Of a DNA stretch of 64,000 nucleotides, positions 8,410 through 17,854 are shown piece by piece. The first letter of the stretch is position 1. Each line of letters opens with the position of its first letter. Source of the DNA: Advenella sp048381675 (GTDB lineage Bacteria; Pseudomonadota; Gammaproteobacteria; Burkholderiales; Burkholderiaceae_B). The notes under the pieces are model-generated. The model saw only the letters and a program-made list of their open reading frames with translations. It ran no database searches and was not told the origin of the DNA. The stretch is taken from NCBI RefSeq assembly GCF_048381675.1, contig NZ_JBLWIS010000005.1:124001-188000 (forward strand). Reading direction: 5' to 3'. The translations under genes and the position numbers were made by a program.

Positions 8410-8880
8410 ATGTTTCACATTATTCTTGTTTCACCCGAAATTCCTGCCAATACCGGCAATATCATCCGCCTGGCCGCCAACACCGGCATACAGCTGCATC
8501 TGGTCAAGCCACTGGGCTTCATGCTAGACGACAAACGCCTGCGCAGGGCTGGGCTGGACTACCATGAATGGGCCGATATCAAGGTTCACGACAACCTGCA
8601 GGAAGCCATCAACTCAACCGGTGCGGCAGCCGGCCATATTTTTGCGATTTCCACCAAAGGACAACGCCACATTGGCAACATTAGCATTGCCGACGGGGAC
8701 GTCTTTATTTTTGGCCGTGAAACAGCCGGACTCAAGCCCGAGGAATGGGAAACCATTGGAATTGAAAACGCCGTGCGCCTGCCCATGCGCCCCGACTCGC
8801 GCAGCCTGAACCTGTCCAATGCGGTCGCCATCACGGTTTACGAGGCTTGGCGACACATCGGCTATGCCGGCAGCGTATAA
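8410..8880 (+). CDS. trmL: tRNA (cytidine/uridine-34-2'-O)-methyltransferase TrmL
   Basis: A 156-residue SpoU/TrmD-fold (SPOUT) methyltransferase that modifies the wobble position of two leucine tRNAs. The protein shows the three SPOUT motifs: EIPANTGNIIRLAANTG near residues 10-26, the strand VFIFGRETAGL with the catalytic glutamate, and the C-terminal knot LPMRPDSRSLNLSNAVAITVYEA. Length matches E. coli TrmL. It begins 8 bp after the ComF-like gene and is probably co-transcribed with it. Confidence 0.95.
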   Translation: MFHIILVSPEIPANTGNIIRLAANTGIQLHLVKPLGFMLDDKRLRRAGLDYHEWADIKVHDNLQEAINSTGAAAGHIFAISTKGQRHIGNISIADGDVFIFGRETAGLKPEEWETIGIENAVRLPMRPDSRSLNLSNAVAITVYEAWRHIGYAGSV

Positions 8881-8919
8881 ACCTGATAAAAATTGATGCA
8901 ACGAGTGTCGCACGAAGAC

Positions 8920-10389
8920 CTAACGGCGCCAGAATCCGGGGGTAAAAATAACCAACACGGTAAACAGCTCCAGACGCCCGATCAGCATGGCGAACGTGCA
9001 TACCCAGATCTGAAAATCAGACAAGACACTGTAATTGCCCATTGGCCCGACCCCGCCAAGCCCCGGGCCGATATTGTTAAGGCTGGCAAAAGTGGCGGAA
9101 AACGCCGTAGTTGGCTCTAGCCCAGACAACAGCATCACGGCAGACAAGACCATGAGGGTTAAGGCATACACCAGCATGAATACCATGATGGACATCAGCA
9201 CGCCCTGATCAATAATGCGTGCACCCAGCCTGACAGGAAACACCGCATGCGGGTGCAAGATATGACGGATTTCGGTACGAATCTGCTTGATGACGAGAAT
9301 AAGGCGAATCATCTTGATGCCGCCCCCCGTAGAGCCCGACGAAGTTGCACAGGCCCCCAGAAACAGCATGACGATAGGCAGAAACAGCGGCCACTGCAGG
9401 TAGTCTACATTGGCAAACCCGGTGGTGGTTGCCACGGAAATGGTATTGAACATACCAAACCTGAACGCTTCGATCAAACTGCCATACTCGTTGGAAAAAT
9501 ACAGGTACAGGCTGATCAGGACCGCACTGACCAGCACCAGCCGTAAAAACGGAATGGTTTCAGGACACGACCGGTAAATGGATAAATCGCGATTGCGTAT
9601 AACCTTGAAATGCGTGGCAAAGTTAATGCCGGCAAACAACATGAAGACCATCGCCACCATTTCGGCAGCTGGCGAATTGATATCTACAAAACCACCGCTA
9701 TAAGTGGAAAACCCGCCCAGCCCCATCGTGGAGGCCGTATGGCACCAGGCATCAAACCAGTTCATGCCCGTCAGGCGGTAGGCAATCAGGCACAAGACCG
9801 ACGCCGAGAAATAAATGGCATAAAGCACCTTGGCTGTACCGGCAATGCGTGGGGTCAGTTTCTCTTCTTTCATGGGGCCCGGCATTTCGCCACGCATGAC
9901 CTGATGCCCGCCCACCCCCAGCATGGGCAAAATGGCCACTGCCAACACCAGGATTCCCATACCGCCAAACCATACCAAGGTATGCCGCCAAAGATTCAGG
10001 GATTTGGGCAATTGCGTCACATCTGGCAAAACTGAAGCACCGGTTGTGGTCAGTCCAGACATAGCTTCGTAATAAGCATGAGTAAATGATAACTTCACGC
10101 CAAGATGCGAAGCTTCCAGCATTAAAGGCAAGGAGGCCAGAAGAGGAAATACTGTCCACACCAGAAAAACCAGCAACAGCCCGTCACGCGAGCGCAGTTC
10201 ACGACGAAACGGATAGGTAAGCAGCCAAAGCAACAGACCACTGCCGGCAGCCAGCATAAAGCTGGTCATGAAACTATCATGGGCGCCATCTTGAAAAAGA
10301 CGGGAAAGAACATAGGGAAACAACAAGGTGGTTGCAAACACCACCATGGTCAGACCGAGCGCATGCAGGACATTCAGAATACTGCGCAT
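8920..10389 (-). CDS. trkH: Trk potassium uptake protein, membrane subunit TrkH
   Basis: The 489-residue transmembrane subunit of the Trk K+ transporter. Four pore loops supply the selectivity filter. Recognisable ones are SGLTTTGASVL, STMGLGGFSTYSG, ATTTGFANVDY and SLNNIGPGLGGVGP, each centred on a conserved glycine. It lies 8 bp after trkA, the cytoplasmic gating subunit, and ends the minus-strand operon that starts with rsmB. No terminator is visible in the 39-bp gap to the end of trmL. Confidence 0.96.
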   Translation of the reverse strand: MRSILNVLHALGLTMVVFATTLLFPYVLSRLFQDGAHDSFMTSFMLAAGSGLLLWLLTYPFRRELRSRDGLLLVFLVWTVFPLLASLPLMLEASHLGVKLSFTHAYYEAMSGLTTTGASVLPDVTQLPKSLNLWRHTLVWFGGMGILVLAVAILPMLGVGGHQVMRGEMPGPMKEEKLTPRIAGTAKVLYAIYFSASVLCLIAYRLTGMNWFDAWCHTASTMGLGGFSTYSGGFVDINSPAAEMVAMVFMLFAGINFATHFKVIRNRDLSIYRSCPETIPFLRLVLVSAVLISLYLYFSNEYGSLIEAFRFGMFNTISVATTTGFANVDYLQWPLFLPIVMLFLGACATSSGSTGGGIKMIRLILVIKQIRTEIRHILHPHAVFPVRLGARIIDQGVLMSIMVFMLVYALTLMVLSAVMLLSGLEPTTAFSATFASLNNIGPGLGGVGPMGNYSVLSDFQIWVCTFAMLIGRLELFTVLVIFTPGFWRR

Positions 10390-10397
10390 GCCGTTTC

Positions 10398-11774
10398 CTA
10401 AACAAACATAGCCGAAACCTGGAACATTTTTTCCACTTTCTTCATGGTTTCGCGGTTTGCTGCGTAAACAATGACGTGGTCGCCCTGGCGAATCACGGTA
10501 TCGGGTTCAGGCATGATGAGATAACCCTCACGGAAAATAACCGCCAGTGTTGAAAACTTGGGAAACTGAATATCCTTGACCGATCTGTCGGCCAGTTTTG
10601 AACTGCTGATGTCGCCCAGTACCTCGAACTCGATAACTTCGGCCGCACCGCGACGCAAACGGTGGCCAGCAACCACCGCCCCCTGGCGAACATCGCGCAA
10701 CAGGGCACCAATCGTTGCCTGGGCAGGCGAAACCGCAATATCTATCATACTGCCCTGCATCAGCTCGCCATAAGCCTGCCGAGAGATAAGGGCAATCACC
10801 TTGCGGGCCCCCAGACGCTTGGCCAGCAAGGAAGACATGATATTGTCCTCATCGTCATTGGTCAGGGCAAGCCAGGTGTCCATTTCGGCAATCCCTTCGC
10901 TTTCGAGCAAAGACTCGTCGGTTCCGTTGCCATGCAACACGAGTACGTTTTCAGGCAGCATGGAAGCCAGCCACTGGCAACGTGCCTTATTGCTTTCGAT
11001 AATGCGAATATTGTAATTTTCTTCAGCCAGTTCTTTGGCCAACCGATAACCAATATTGCCGCCACCGGCAATCATGATTGAACGGATACGCTTTTTTTCC
11101 TTGTGAAAAGAAGCGATACTTTCACGGGCCTGCCGAGTATCTATAGCCAGCACCAGTTCATCATTGGCCTGAATGGCACCCACCCGGTTCATGGGAATTG
11201 AAATCTCACCACGCATGACCTCGAGGATTCGGGTATTCAGGTTAGGCAGGTTCAGGTGGGTTTCGTCTATTTGGTGGCCAATCAGGGAGCTTTTGCGTCC
11301 CACTTTAAGAATCACCACACTTACCCGACCCTGAGCAAACTCGACAACCTGCAAGGCTTCAGGAAATTCAATCAGGCTGTAAAGATACTGCGTTACGCTT
11401 TTTTCGGGACTGATAATGTAATCCACCCCGAAGCTTTCGGCCAGCAATTCCGGATTATCAGAATAGGACGGCCCCCTGACCCTAACAATGCGACGGGGAA
11501 TATTGAAAACATCACGGGCTATTGTGCAAGCCACCAGATTGGAGGCGTCGGTGGCTGCACACGCCACAAGAAGATCCGTATCATTGGCACCGGCTTCCTC
11601 GAGCACATCAGGCAACGAACCATCGCCAAGCACACCGCGCAAATCGAAGCGTTCCTGCAGATAGGCCAGGCGATCGGGGTTGGTATCCACGACCGTGATG
11701 TCGTTTTGCTCTGACACCAGGTTTTCGGCCACACTCGAACCGACTCGCCCTGCTCCGATGATGAGAATCTTCAT
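10398..11774 (-). CDS. trkA: Trk potassium transporter regulatory subunit TrkA
   Basis: A 458-residue cytoplasmic gating protein for TrkH with two tandem RCK units. Each has an NAD-binding Rossmann half: GAGRVGSSVAENL near residues 7-19 and GGGNIGYRLAKEL near 236-248. Each is followed by a TrkA-C ligand domain. Length equals that of E. coli TrkA. It stands 14 bp downstream of the NtrX-like regulator and directly before trkH, so K+ uptake genes are transcribed with a nitrogen-type two-component system. Confidence 0.96.
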   Translation of the reverse strand: MKILIIGAGRVGSSVAENLVSEQNDITVVDTNPDRLAYLQERFDLRGVLGDGSLPDVLEEAGANDTDLLVACAATDASNLVACTIARDVFNIPRRIVRVRGPSYSDNPELLAESFGVDYIISPEKSVTQYLYSLIEFPEALQVVEFAQGRVSVVILKVGRKSSLIGHQIDETHLNLPNLNTRILEVMRGEISIPMNRVGAIQANDELVLAIDTRQARESIASFHKEKKRIRSIMIAGGGNIGYRLAKELAEENYNIRIIESNKARCQWLASMLPENVLVLHGNGTDESLLESEGIAEMDTWLALTNDDEDNIMSSLLAKRLGARKVIALISRQAYGELMQGSMIDIAVSPAQATIGALLRDVRQGAVVAGHRLRRGAAEVIEFEVLGDISSSKLADRSVKDIQFPKFSTLAVIFREGYLIMPEPDTVIRQGDHVIVYAANRETMKKVEKMFQVSAMFV

Positions 11775-11788
11775 GGAAACAGACAGTA

Positions 11789-12508
11789 CTAGGCGTTACG
11801 CTTTCGAGATGAATCGATACCCAGTTGACGCAACTTACGGTACAGATGGGTACGTTCAAGTCCGGTTTTTTCTGAAACGCGTGTCATGCTATGGTTTTCT
11901 CGTCCCAGGTGGTATTCAAAATAAACCCGTTCAAACTCATCGCGCGCATCACGCAAAGGCTGGTCAAGAGTAATATTACCCAGCATGGAACCCTGTTGCT
12001 GTGGCACGGCATCCTGTGCAGGTGCTGCGGTGGCAACAGCTGCAGGCGCAGCAACAAAAGCCGGCGCAACCGGTGCTTTGACCATGGCCGGAGCAGGACG
12101 TGCAGCAGGCGCCATACCGGCAGAAGCCAAGACCTGCTTGGCATGCGGACGGGCCAGGCCAGACTGGACAGTTTTAAGAAGCTTTTGCAGGGTGATGGGC
12201 TTCTCAAGAAAATCCATCGCGCCAATGCGGGTTGCCTCTACCGCGGTATCAACCGTAGCATGCCCACTCATCATGATGACCGGCATGTCAAGCAAGCCTT
12301 GTGAGCCCCACTCTTTAAGCAGACTGACCCCGTCGGTATCGGGCATCCAGATATCCAGCAAAACCAGGTCAGGCCGGTATCTCAGGCGTGCGGCACGTGC
12401 TTGGGAAGCATTCTCGGCAAGCTCTACGGTATGACCTTCGTCATACAAAATTTCAGAAAGAAGCTCACGAATTCCAATTTCATCGTCTACCACCAGTATT
12501 CTGGCCAT
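11789..12508 (-). CDS. NtrX-like response regulator lacking the AAA+ domain
   Basis: A 239-residue response regulator. The receiver domain (about 3-118) has VVDDE, phospho-acceptor D52 in LVLLDIWMPDTDG, MMSGHATVDTAV and lysine K103 in FLEKPI, closest to NtrX. In place of the usual sigma-54-interacting AAA+ ATPase there is an Ala/Pro-rich linker (about 121-175). A Fis-type helix-turn-helix follows, ending TGLERTHLYRKLRQLGI. The family's usual length is about 450, so the central domain is cleanly absent rather than frameshifted. It follows ntrY on the same strand. It probably binds DNA but cannot activate sigma-54 promoters itself. Confidence 0.88.
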   Translation of the reverse strand: MARILVVDDEIGIRELLSEILYDEGHTVELAENASQARAARLRYRPDLVLLDIWMPDTDGVSLLKEWGSQGLLDMPVIMMSGHATVDTAVEATRIGAMDFLEKPITLQKLLKTVQSGLARPHAKQVLASAGMAPAARPAPAMVKAPVAPAFVAAPAAVATAAPAQDAVPQQQGSMLGNITLDQPLRDARDEFERVYFEYHLGRENHSMTRVSEKTGLERTHLYRKLRQLGIDSSRKRNA

Positions 12509-12575
12509 ATGTAGTCACCTATTACTAACGTACTTCTGTACTATTATTTAAATCTGATTAATCGAATTATAACCA

Positions 12576-14912
12576 TCAGGACATGGTTTTTTTGCTTTTC
12601 TTCACAAGTCGCGTGAGTAAAATAGAGATACGGGCGCCCCCTTCCTTGCGATTTGAAATATCAATTTTGCCACCATGTTCTTCTACTATTTTACGAACGA
12701 TTGCCAACCCAAGACCCGTGCCATGCACTTTGGTCGTAACGTATGGCTCAAAGGCATTCTGCAAGACCTGTGAAGTAAACCCGCAACCCCGATCCTCGAG
12801 CATTATTCTAACCGCTTCACCCTCATCGGTGGCGCCAGTCGCTACTTTTGTGAGCATAGTCTGAATGGTGATGCCCGGCTCGTCTCCGTCAAGCTCAAGA
12901 TCAGCCATGGCATCCCGGGAGTTGGCCATCAGGTTGTTGAGCACCTGACGCAGCTGTGTCGGATCAGCCTCGACCTCGGGCAGCATGGGATCAAGTTTCA
13001 GGCCTACCCGCCGGCTCAGCGGTTCTTCAGCATGATTTCCTTCAGGGTCCCAACCATACAGCAATGCAAGATCCGTTATTAAAGCATTAATATTGACGTG
13101 TTGCATCTGTGCAGGCGGTGTTCTTGCATATTCGCGGAAATCATCCACCATTTTTTTCAGGGAAGTCACCTGGTTCACGATCGTATTGGTGGAACGAATC
13201 AGCATGTTGGCATCCGCCTCTTCAAGCTTGTCGGTCAGTTTCATGGCCAGCCTTTCGGCCGACAATTGGATAGGCGTCAGCGGATTCTTGATTTCATGGG
13301 CCAGCCTGCGCGCGACCTCTCCCCAGGCAACCGCACGGTTGGCCGAGATGACCTCTGAAATATCGTCAAAAACAACCACATAGCCGGTCTGCCGGCCATC
13401 CACCCGCAGCCGCGTGCCACGCATCAAAAGCGTGACAGTTTTCTGATCATCACCAGATTCCGCGCCAATCATGATTTCGATTTGTTCCTGCCAATAATGA
13501 CGCCCGGAACCCACCGCCGCATGGTTGGAAAATGCCTTGCGAATATCCTGCGTAAACTCGATCAGGTTATCCACCACCTCAAGGGGCCGGCCCGGCACCG
13601 AACGCAAATCTTCATTCAGGATAGTCTGCGCGCCCTTGTTAACGGTAGTGACATTGAAGCGCTCGTCAAAAACGATAACGCCCGATGACAGGCCCTCCAT
13701 CACGCTTTCCAGGTACACATTGGAGCGCTCCAGCTGCAGGCGGTTCAATTCCACCTGCTTGCGGGCCTCATCCAGCTGATGCGTCATCATGTTGAACGAA
13801 CGCGTCAGTTGCCCCACCTCATCCTTGGCATCCGGCTCGGGCAAAGGCCGGTAATCACCAATCGCCACAGCCTGGGTACCTTCGGCCAAGTTCAGCAAAG
13901 GCTGAACCAACTGACGGGCAATCGCCAATGCCACGCCAATAGAGGCAAAGACGGTCAGCAACAAGGCCATGGTCAGGGTGATACCATACAAATTGCGGAT
14001 ACCGGCACGGGATAGCGCCAGCTCTTCATAATCACGAAAACCCTGCTGCACCTGGTTCAGGTGATTACCCAGATTCTCGGAAACCAGATGGGTCAGTTGC
14101 AGCCAATACGGCTCAGGGGCAGCCCCCAGCGGCACATCGAAGCGGAATGAATGGGTAAAGACGGGCACGATGACCCGAATCCTGAGCTGCGGATTTTCGG
14201 TATCACCATTACTGGTCTCTTCGGCACGGGCATATTGCCGCGTTAATTTTAACTGGTTCACAATACTGGCCGGCGGCATGGAAGGCAACAAACTGCCAAA
14301 GTTTGAAGAGGAAAAGGCCACCACACGGTTACCCGCCGCCGAGAACACCAAAGCCTCACTCAGGCCATTGGCCTCACGCAAACGCGTCAGCTCCATCGGC
14401 ATGTCCTGCTCGGGCACCCGTGACAAATCAGTGGAGATAGCCTTCGCCCTGGCAAGCAAATCAGCCACCTGGCTATCCAGCGAAGCCCGTCCCAAAGCCA
14501 GTCCGGACTCTAGCGCACTGTCCACCTTGACGTTAAACCACGATTCGACAGAACGTGACATGAACTGCACCGACAGCAGATAGATAACCACACCAGGAAT
14601 AATCGCCATCACGGCAAAAGCCATGGCAAACCGGGAGGTCAGGCGGGCACCGAACTTTTTCTTGCGCAATTGACGAACCAGTCGCCAGGTAAGGGTTGCG
14701 ACCCAGATAAACAGGGCCAGGGCCAACACACCATTGAGCAACAACAACAAATCAAACTGCTGTGCATAACGGGATGTATTACCGGTTGAGCCCACCAGCA
14801 AACCCAGCAGGACAAAAGCTGCCAGCACGATAACCATGAAGCTGGCTTTCACCAGCCAGGAAATCAGGAGTTGGGTTTTATATCCGAAACTTTTAAGGTG
14901 AAATTTTTCCAT
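12576..14912 (-). CDS. ntrY: NtrY-like membrane sensor histidine kinase
   Basis: A 778-residue kinase. Three hydrophobic segments lie before residue 115 (about 20-42, 53-75, 93-113), a large periplasmic region at about 120-300, and a further helix at about 305-328. Then come HAMP (about 330-385), a PAS domain (about 395-515), the phospho-acceptor box ARRLAHEIKNPLTPIQ with H539, and a HATPase domain with NNLMANSRDAM and GTGLGLAIV. This is the NtrY architecture. It is the natural partner of the short NtrX-like regulator downstream. The ATG at 14912 overlaps the end of the DUF4390 gene by 49 bp; an ATG at 14837 would remove the overlap but shorten the first helix. Confidence 0.92.
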   Translation of the reverse strand: MEKFHLKSFGYKTQLLISWLVKASFMVIVLAAFVLLGLLVGSTGNTSRYAQQFDLLLLLNGVLALALFIWVATLTWRLVRQLRKKKFGARLTSRFAMAFAVMAIIPGVVIYLLSVQFMSRSVESWFNVKVDSALESGLALGRASLDSQVADLLARAKAISTDLSRVPEQDMPMELTRLREANGLSEALVFSAAGNRVVAFSSSNFGSLLPSMPPASIVNQLKLTRQYARAEETSNGDTENPQLRIRVIVPVFTHSFRFDVPLGAAPEPYWLQLTHLVSENLGNHLNQVQQGFRDYEELALSRAGIRNLYGITLTMALLLTVFASIGVALAIARQLVQPLLNLAEGTQAVAIGDYRPLPEPDAKDEVGQLTRSFNMMTHQLDEARKQVELNRLQLERSNVYLESVMEGLSSGVIVFDERFNVTTVNKGAQTILNEDLRSVPGRPLEVVDNLIEFTQDIRKAFSNHAAVGSGRHYWQEQIEIMIGAESGDDQKTVTLLMRGTRLRVDGRQTGYVVVFDDISEVISANRAVAWGEVARRLAHEIKNPLTPIQLSAERLAMKLTDKLEEADANMLIRSTNTIVNQVTSLKKMVDDFREYARTPPAQMQHVNINALITDLALLYGWDPEGNHAEEPLSRRVGLKLDPMLPEVEADPTQLRQVLNNLMANSRDAMADLELDGDEPGITIQTMLTKVATGATDEGEAVRIMLEDRGCGFTSQVLQNAFEPYVTTKVHGTGLGLAIVRKIVEEHGGKIDISNRKEGGARISILLTRLVKKSKKTMS

Positions 14913-15496
14913 GGTGTTGATAAGGACCAGGCGCTACTGTTGAATGCATTAATCTGAAAAGGCCTCGGAAGCAGCGAAGTATCCAGCTTCAGGCGTAATC
15001 GGCCTTTATAGTCAATGGCGGGGTCAAGCTGGTCAAGATTTTCTATTGGCCAGCTCTCGAGGTGAATAATATGCTGCAAGGAATCATCCAGCGACAACTC
15101 GGATATGGATAACTCTCCGTTACTGATTCTCCATTGGCGCAAAAGCGCATTGTATTGAATGCGCCAGGTATGCTGCTGCGTCAGTGCTGTGGTATCAAAC
15201 CATAACAGCTGTTGCTTGAGCACTTCCATATTGAGGGTAAAATAAAGTGGCACCCCTCTTTCAGCCGCATTGCGCACTTCATCGCCCAGGTTTAAGGAAA
15301 TATTGGCCGACAAGGTGTAATTGTTTTTTTCCTTGCCCAACTCAAGGGATTCTATCCAGGCATCGGGCTGTGCCTGCTCAAACTCTTGTGCGGAAGAAAA
15401 CCACACCGGCAACAGCAGGAACATAGCCAAAAACGACCACATAAAAATGCGGCCAAACCATTGATAAGCAGCTTGCGAAAAAAAATGGTCTTTCAA
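14864..15496 (-). CDS. DUF4390 family exported protein
   Basis: A 210-residue protein of unknown function. The N-terminus carries a hydrophobic stretch near residues 17-34 ending SSA, typical of a signal peptide, so the mature part is probably periplasmic. The rest has alternating beta-strand-like segments (YTLSANISLNL, PLYFTLNMEVL, WRIQYNALLRQWRI) as in DUF4390 proteins. The gene lies between rsmB and ntrY, the normal place for this family in Burkholderiales, which suggests a link to NtrY sensing. It starts with TTG at 15496; an ATG at 15442 is an alternative that leaves a shorter signal peptide. Confidence 0.83.
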   Translation of the reverse strand: MKDHFFSQAAYQWFGRIFMWSFLAMFLLLPVWFSSAQEFEQAQPDAWIESLELGKEKNNYTLSANISLNLGDEVRNAAERGVPLYFTLNMEVLKQQLLWFDTTALTQQHTWRIQYNALLRQWRISNGELSISELSLDDSLQHIIHLESWPIENLDQLDPAIDYKGRLRLKLDTSLLPRPFQINAFNSSAWSLSTPWKNFTLKVSDIKPNS

Positions 15497-15502
15497 ATTC
15501 TT

Positions 15503-16849
15503 TTACCCACCATTGCCTGATGCCGTTTTTTTACGAAACAGGGCGTAATAAAAACCATCATGAGGCGCAACACTTCCTGCCTGTTGGGCCAGCGGCAGAA
15601 TTTGCCCTGGCGCCCCCAACCGCTCGGCTTCGGCCAGTGACATTTCCAGGTATCGTGCCTGCTCATGCCCTTCTATGGGAAACACGGAACAGGTAACATA
15701 CAACAAGTAACCACCCGGAGCCACCGTTTGCCACAAGGCCTGCACAATTGTTCTTTGCAAGGCGGCGGTTTTAGCCAAATCGGCCTCTTGCCGAAGCCAT
15801 TTGATGTCAGGATGCCTGCGCACAATGCCCGATGCCGTGCAAGGCACATCAGCCAGCACCAAGTCAAAGGGCACACCATCCCACCACTGCGCCAGGTCTG
15901 CCGCATCGGCAGCCAGCATTTGTACATGCGGGCCGTCCAGCTTCAGGCGCGCCAGGTTGTCTGCCACCCTGGCAAGCCGGCGGCTGTCCACGTCAAGCAC
16001 CGTCATTTCAAGATCGGCCCGTTCAAGCATATGGGCCGTTTTACCGCCAGGGGCGGCACAGGCATCTAACACCCGCATGCCATTGCGTAGCGGCACGATT
16101 TCACCGGCAATCTGTGCGCCCGCATCCTGCACCGACCACCAGCCCTGCTCAAACCCGGGTATTTGGGTAACCGGCAGGGCCTGCGCCAAAACCAGGCCGG
16201 CATGCCCGGTTTCATGGGACTCGATATTATGTTCGGTAAACAGTTTATGTAAGGCCTCACGACTGATTTGACGTGTATTGACCCGCAAAGTCATGGGCCC
16301 CGGCGTAGCAGCCGATGCAAGGATTTCACGCCATTGCTCGGGGTAAGCCTCGCGTATCTGATGAATCCACCATTTGGGAAAACCCCATTGCACCTCACTG
16401 CGTACGGCAATGGCTTGCATTAACGTTTCTTTGTTGCGCAGGAAATTGCGCAGGCAGGCATTAACAAGGCCCTTGAATGAAGCGGTTTTCTTATGTTTTT
16501 CAGCTGCCTTTACCGCCTGATTTACCACGGTATACCCATCGTAAACCGGCACATGGCGCGCCTTGCTTTCCTGGTCTTCATCAACCGCTAGCAGGCACAA
16601 AGCCACTACCAGCAACGATTCAAGCAGACGATTAGGGGCTTTTTTATCTAGTAACAAGCCGCTAAGCGCCTGCCCGGTCGCCAGCTCTCGCATGACATAA
16701 AACGAAACCGACTGCACCGGTGCGCGCAATTCATCGGGCACATCTTGGAGAGATTCAGTCAGGGAGCGACCCGCCAGTACATCACGCAAACAGCCTGCAC
16801 AGGCAAACAGGACATCAGACAGGGCAGGAGCAGCAACAGAAGCAGTCAT
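15503..16849 (-). CDS. rsmB: 16S rRNA (cytosine-967-C5)-methyltransferase RsmB
   Basis: A 448-residue enzyme that methylates C967 of 16S rRNA. The N-terminal NusB-like RNA-binding domain (about 1-150) includes FKGLVNACLRNFLR. The C-terminal SAM-binding domain has DACAAPGGKTAHMLE (motif I), ADVPCTASGIVRRHPDIKW (motif IV with a conserved cysteine) and YVTCSVFPIEG (motif VI with the catalytic cysteine). The frame stays open to a TTG at 16954, but the ATG at 16849 gives the normal length. First gene of the rsmB-DUF4390-ntrY-ntrX-trkA-trkH block. Confidence 0.95.
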   Translation of the reverse strand: MTASVAAPALSDVLFACAGCLRDVLAGRSLTESLQDVPDELRAPVQSVSFYVMRELATGQALSGLLLDKKAPNRLLESLLVVALCLLAVDEDQESKARHVPVYDGYTVVNQAVKAAEKHKKTASFKGLVNACLRNFLRNKETLMQAIAVRSEVQWGFPKWWIHQIREAYPEQWREILASAATPGPMTLRVNTRQISREALHKLFTEHNIESHETGHAGLVLAQALPVTQIPGFEQGWWSVQDAGAQIAGEIVPLRNGMRVLDACAAPGGKTAHMLERADLEMTVLDVDSRRLARVADNLARLKLDGPHVQMLAADAADLAQWWDGVPFDLVLADVPCTASGIVRRHPDIKWLRQEADLAKTAALQRTIVQALWQTVAPGGYLLYVTCSVFPIEGHEQARYLEMSLAEAERLGAPGQILPLAQQAGSVAPHDGFYYALFRKKTASGNGG

Positions 16850-16963
16850 AAAAAACCGGAGAAAAATAAACGAATAAACCCAAGTGTAACCTGCCTGATG
16901 TTGGTTTCTGTTAATTTTCAGCAGCGTCTGGTGTTCGGCCGAAGAAAACACCAATCACCGGCA

Positions 16964-17854
16964 TCAGGACTTGAGATGCTGGTTGAAAAACGCCAGCGAG
17001 CGGCTCCAGGCCAATTTTGCGGCCTTTTCATCATAGCGTGGCGTAGTGTCATTATGAAAGCCATGCTGGGTATCAGCATACCTATGCATTTCATACTGCT
17101 TGCCATTATCCTGCAAAGCCTTTTCAAAAGCGGGCCATCCTGCATTGACACGTTCATCCAGCCCGGCATAATGAATTTGCAACGGCGCCTTGATGGCAGC
17201 CACTTCGGAAGCGGGAGGCTGGGCACCATAAAACGGAATGGCAGCGGCAAGATCGGGCATGCGTACGGCAAGAATACCCGCCACACCCCCTCCGTAACAA
17301 AAACCGATCACCCCCAGCTTGCCACTGGATTCAGGATGGTTTTTCAGAAACTCGGCTGCTGCCACCATATCTTCAGTGCGTTTGCCCGGGTCAAGTTTGG
17401 CAAACATTTCCCTGGCCTTATCTTCATCACCGGGGTAGCCGCCAACCACTGCCAAGGCATCAGGTGCAAAAGCCAAATAACCTTCAAGCGCCAAACGGCG
17501 AGCCACGTCTTCAATATACGGATTCAGTCCACGGTTTTCATGAATAACCACCACCGCAGGCAAAGGGCCACTTGCCGTGGCAGGGCGGGCCAAATACCCT
17601 TTCATGGTGCCATTGCCCTTGGGCGATGGATAATTGGTGTATTCAGCCCTGATCCGGCTGTCATCTTTAGGCACCTGCTGGGCCCAGACAAAATTCGGTT
17701 GCAGGCTTTCAAGAATGGCGGCAGCGGTCACACCCCCGACAGCAAAACGGGCGCTCCGGTTTAAAAACTCGCGCCGGCTAATAAGCCCATGCACATACAA
17801 ATCAAATTCTTTCAGGATCGCAGGCGGAAAATCACTTGCTTTTTTACGTTCCAT
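16964..17854 (-). CDS. Dienelactone hydrolase family protein with twin-arginine signal
   Basis: A 296-residue alpha/beta hydrolase. The catalytic triad is visible: C186 in IGFCYGGGVAG, D233 in YAGLDERVN and H264 in TQHGFHND. Cysteine as nucleophile is the hallmark of dienelactone hydrolase (carboxymethylenebutenolidase). Residues 26-31 read SRREFL, matching the Tat motif, followed by a hydrophobic stretch (about 37-50) and an AQQ cleavage-like site, so export in folded form is likely. AGAGGTCG precedes the ATG. No aromatic ring-cleavage genes are near, so the natural substrate is unknown. Confidence 0.88.
   Translation of the reverse strand: MERKKASDFPPAILKEFDLYVHGLISRREFLNRSARFAVGGVTAAAILESLQPNFVWAQQVPKDDSRIRAEYTNYPSPKGNGTMKGYLARPATASGPLPAVVVIHENRGLNPYIEDVARRLALEGYLAFAPDALAVVGGYPGDEDKAREMFAKLDPGKRTEDMVAAAEFLKNHPESSGKLGVIGFCYGGGVAGILAVRMPDLAAAIPFYGAQPPASEVAAIKAPLQIHYAGLDERVNAGWPAFEKALQDNGKQYEMHRYADTQHGFHNDTTPRYDEKAAKLAWSRSLAFFNQHLKS

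Noticed and set aside
16850..16954. Extended N-terminus of RsmB
   Set aside because: It would start with TTG and add 35 residues not found in the family; the ATG at 16849 gives the normal length.
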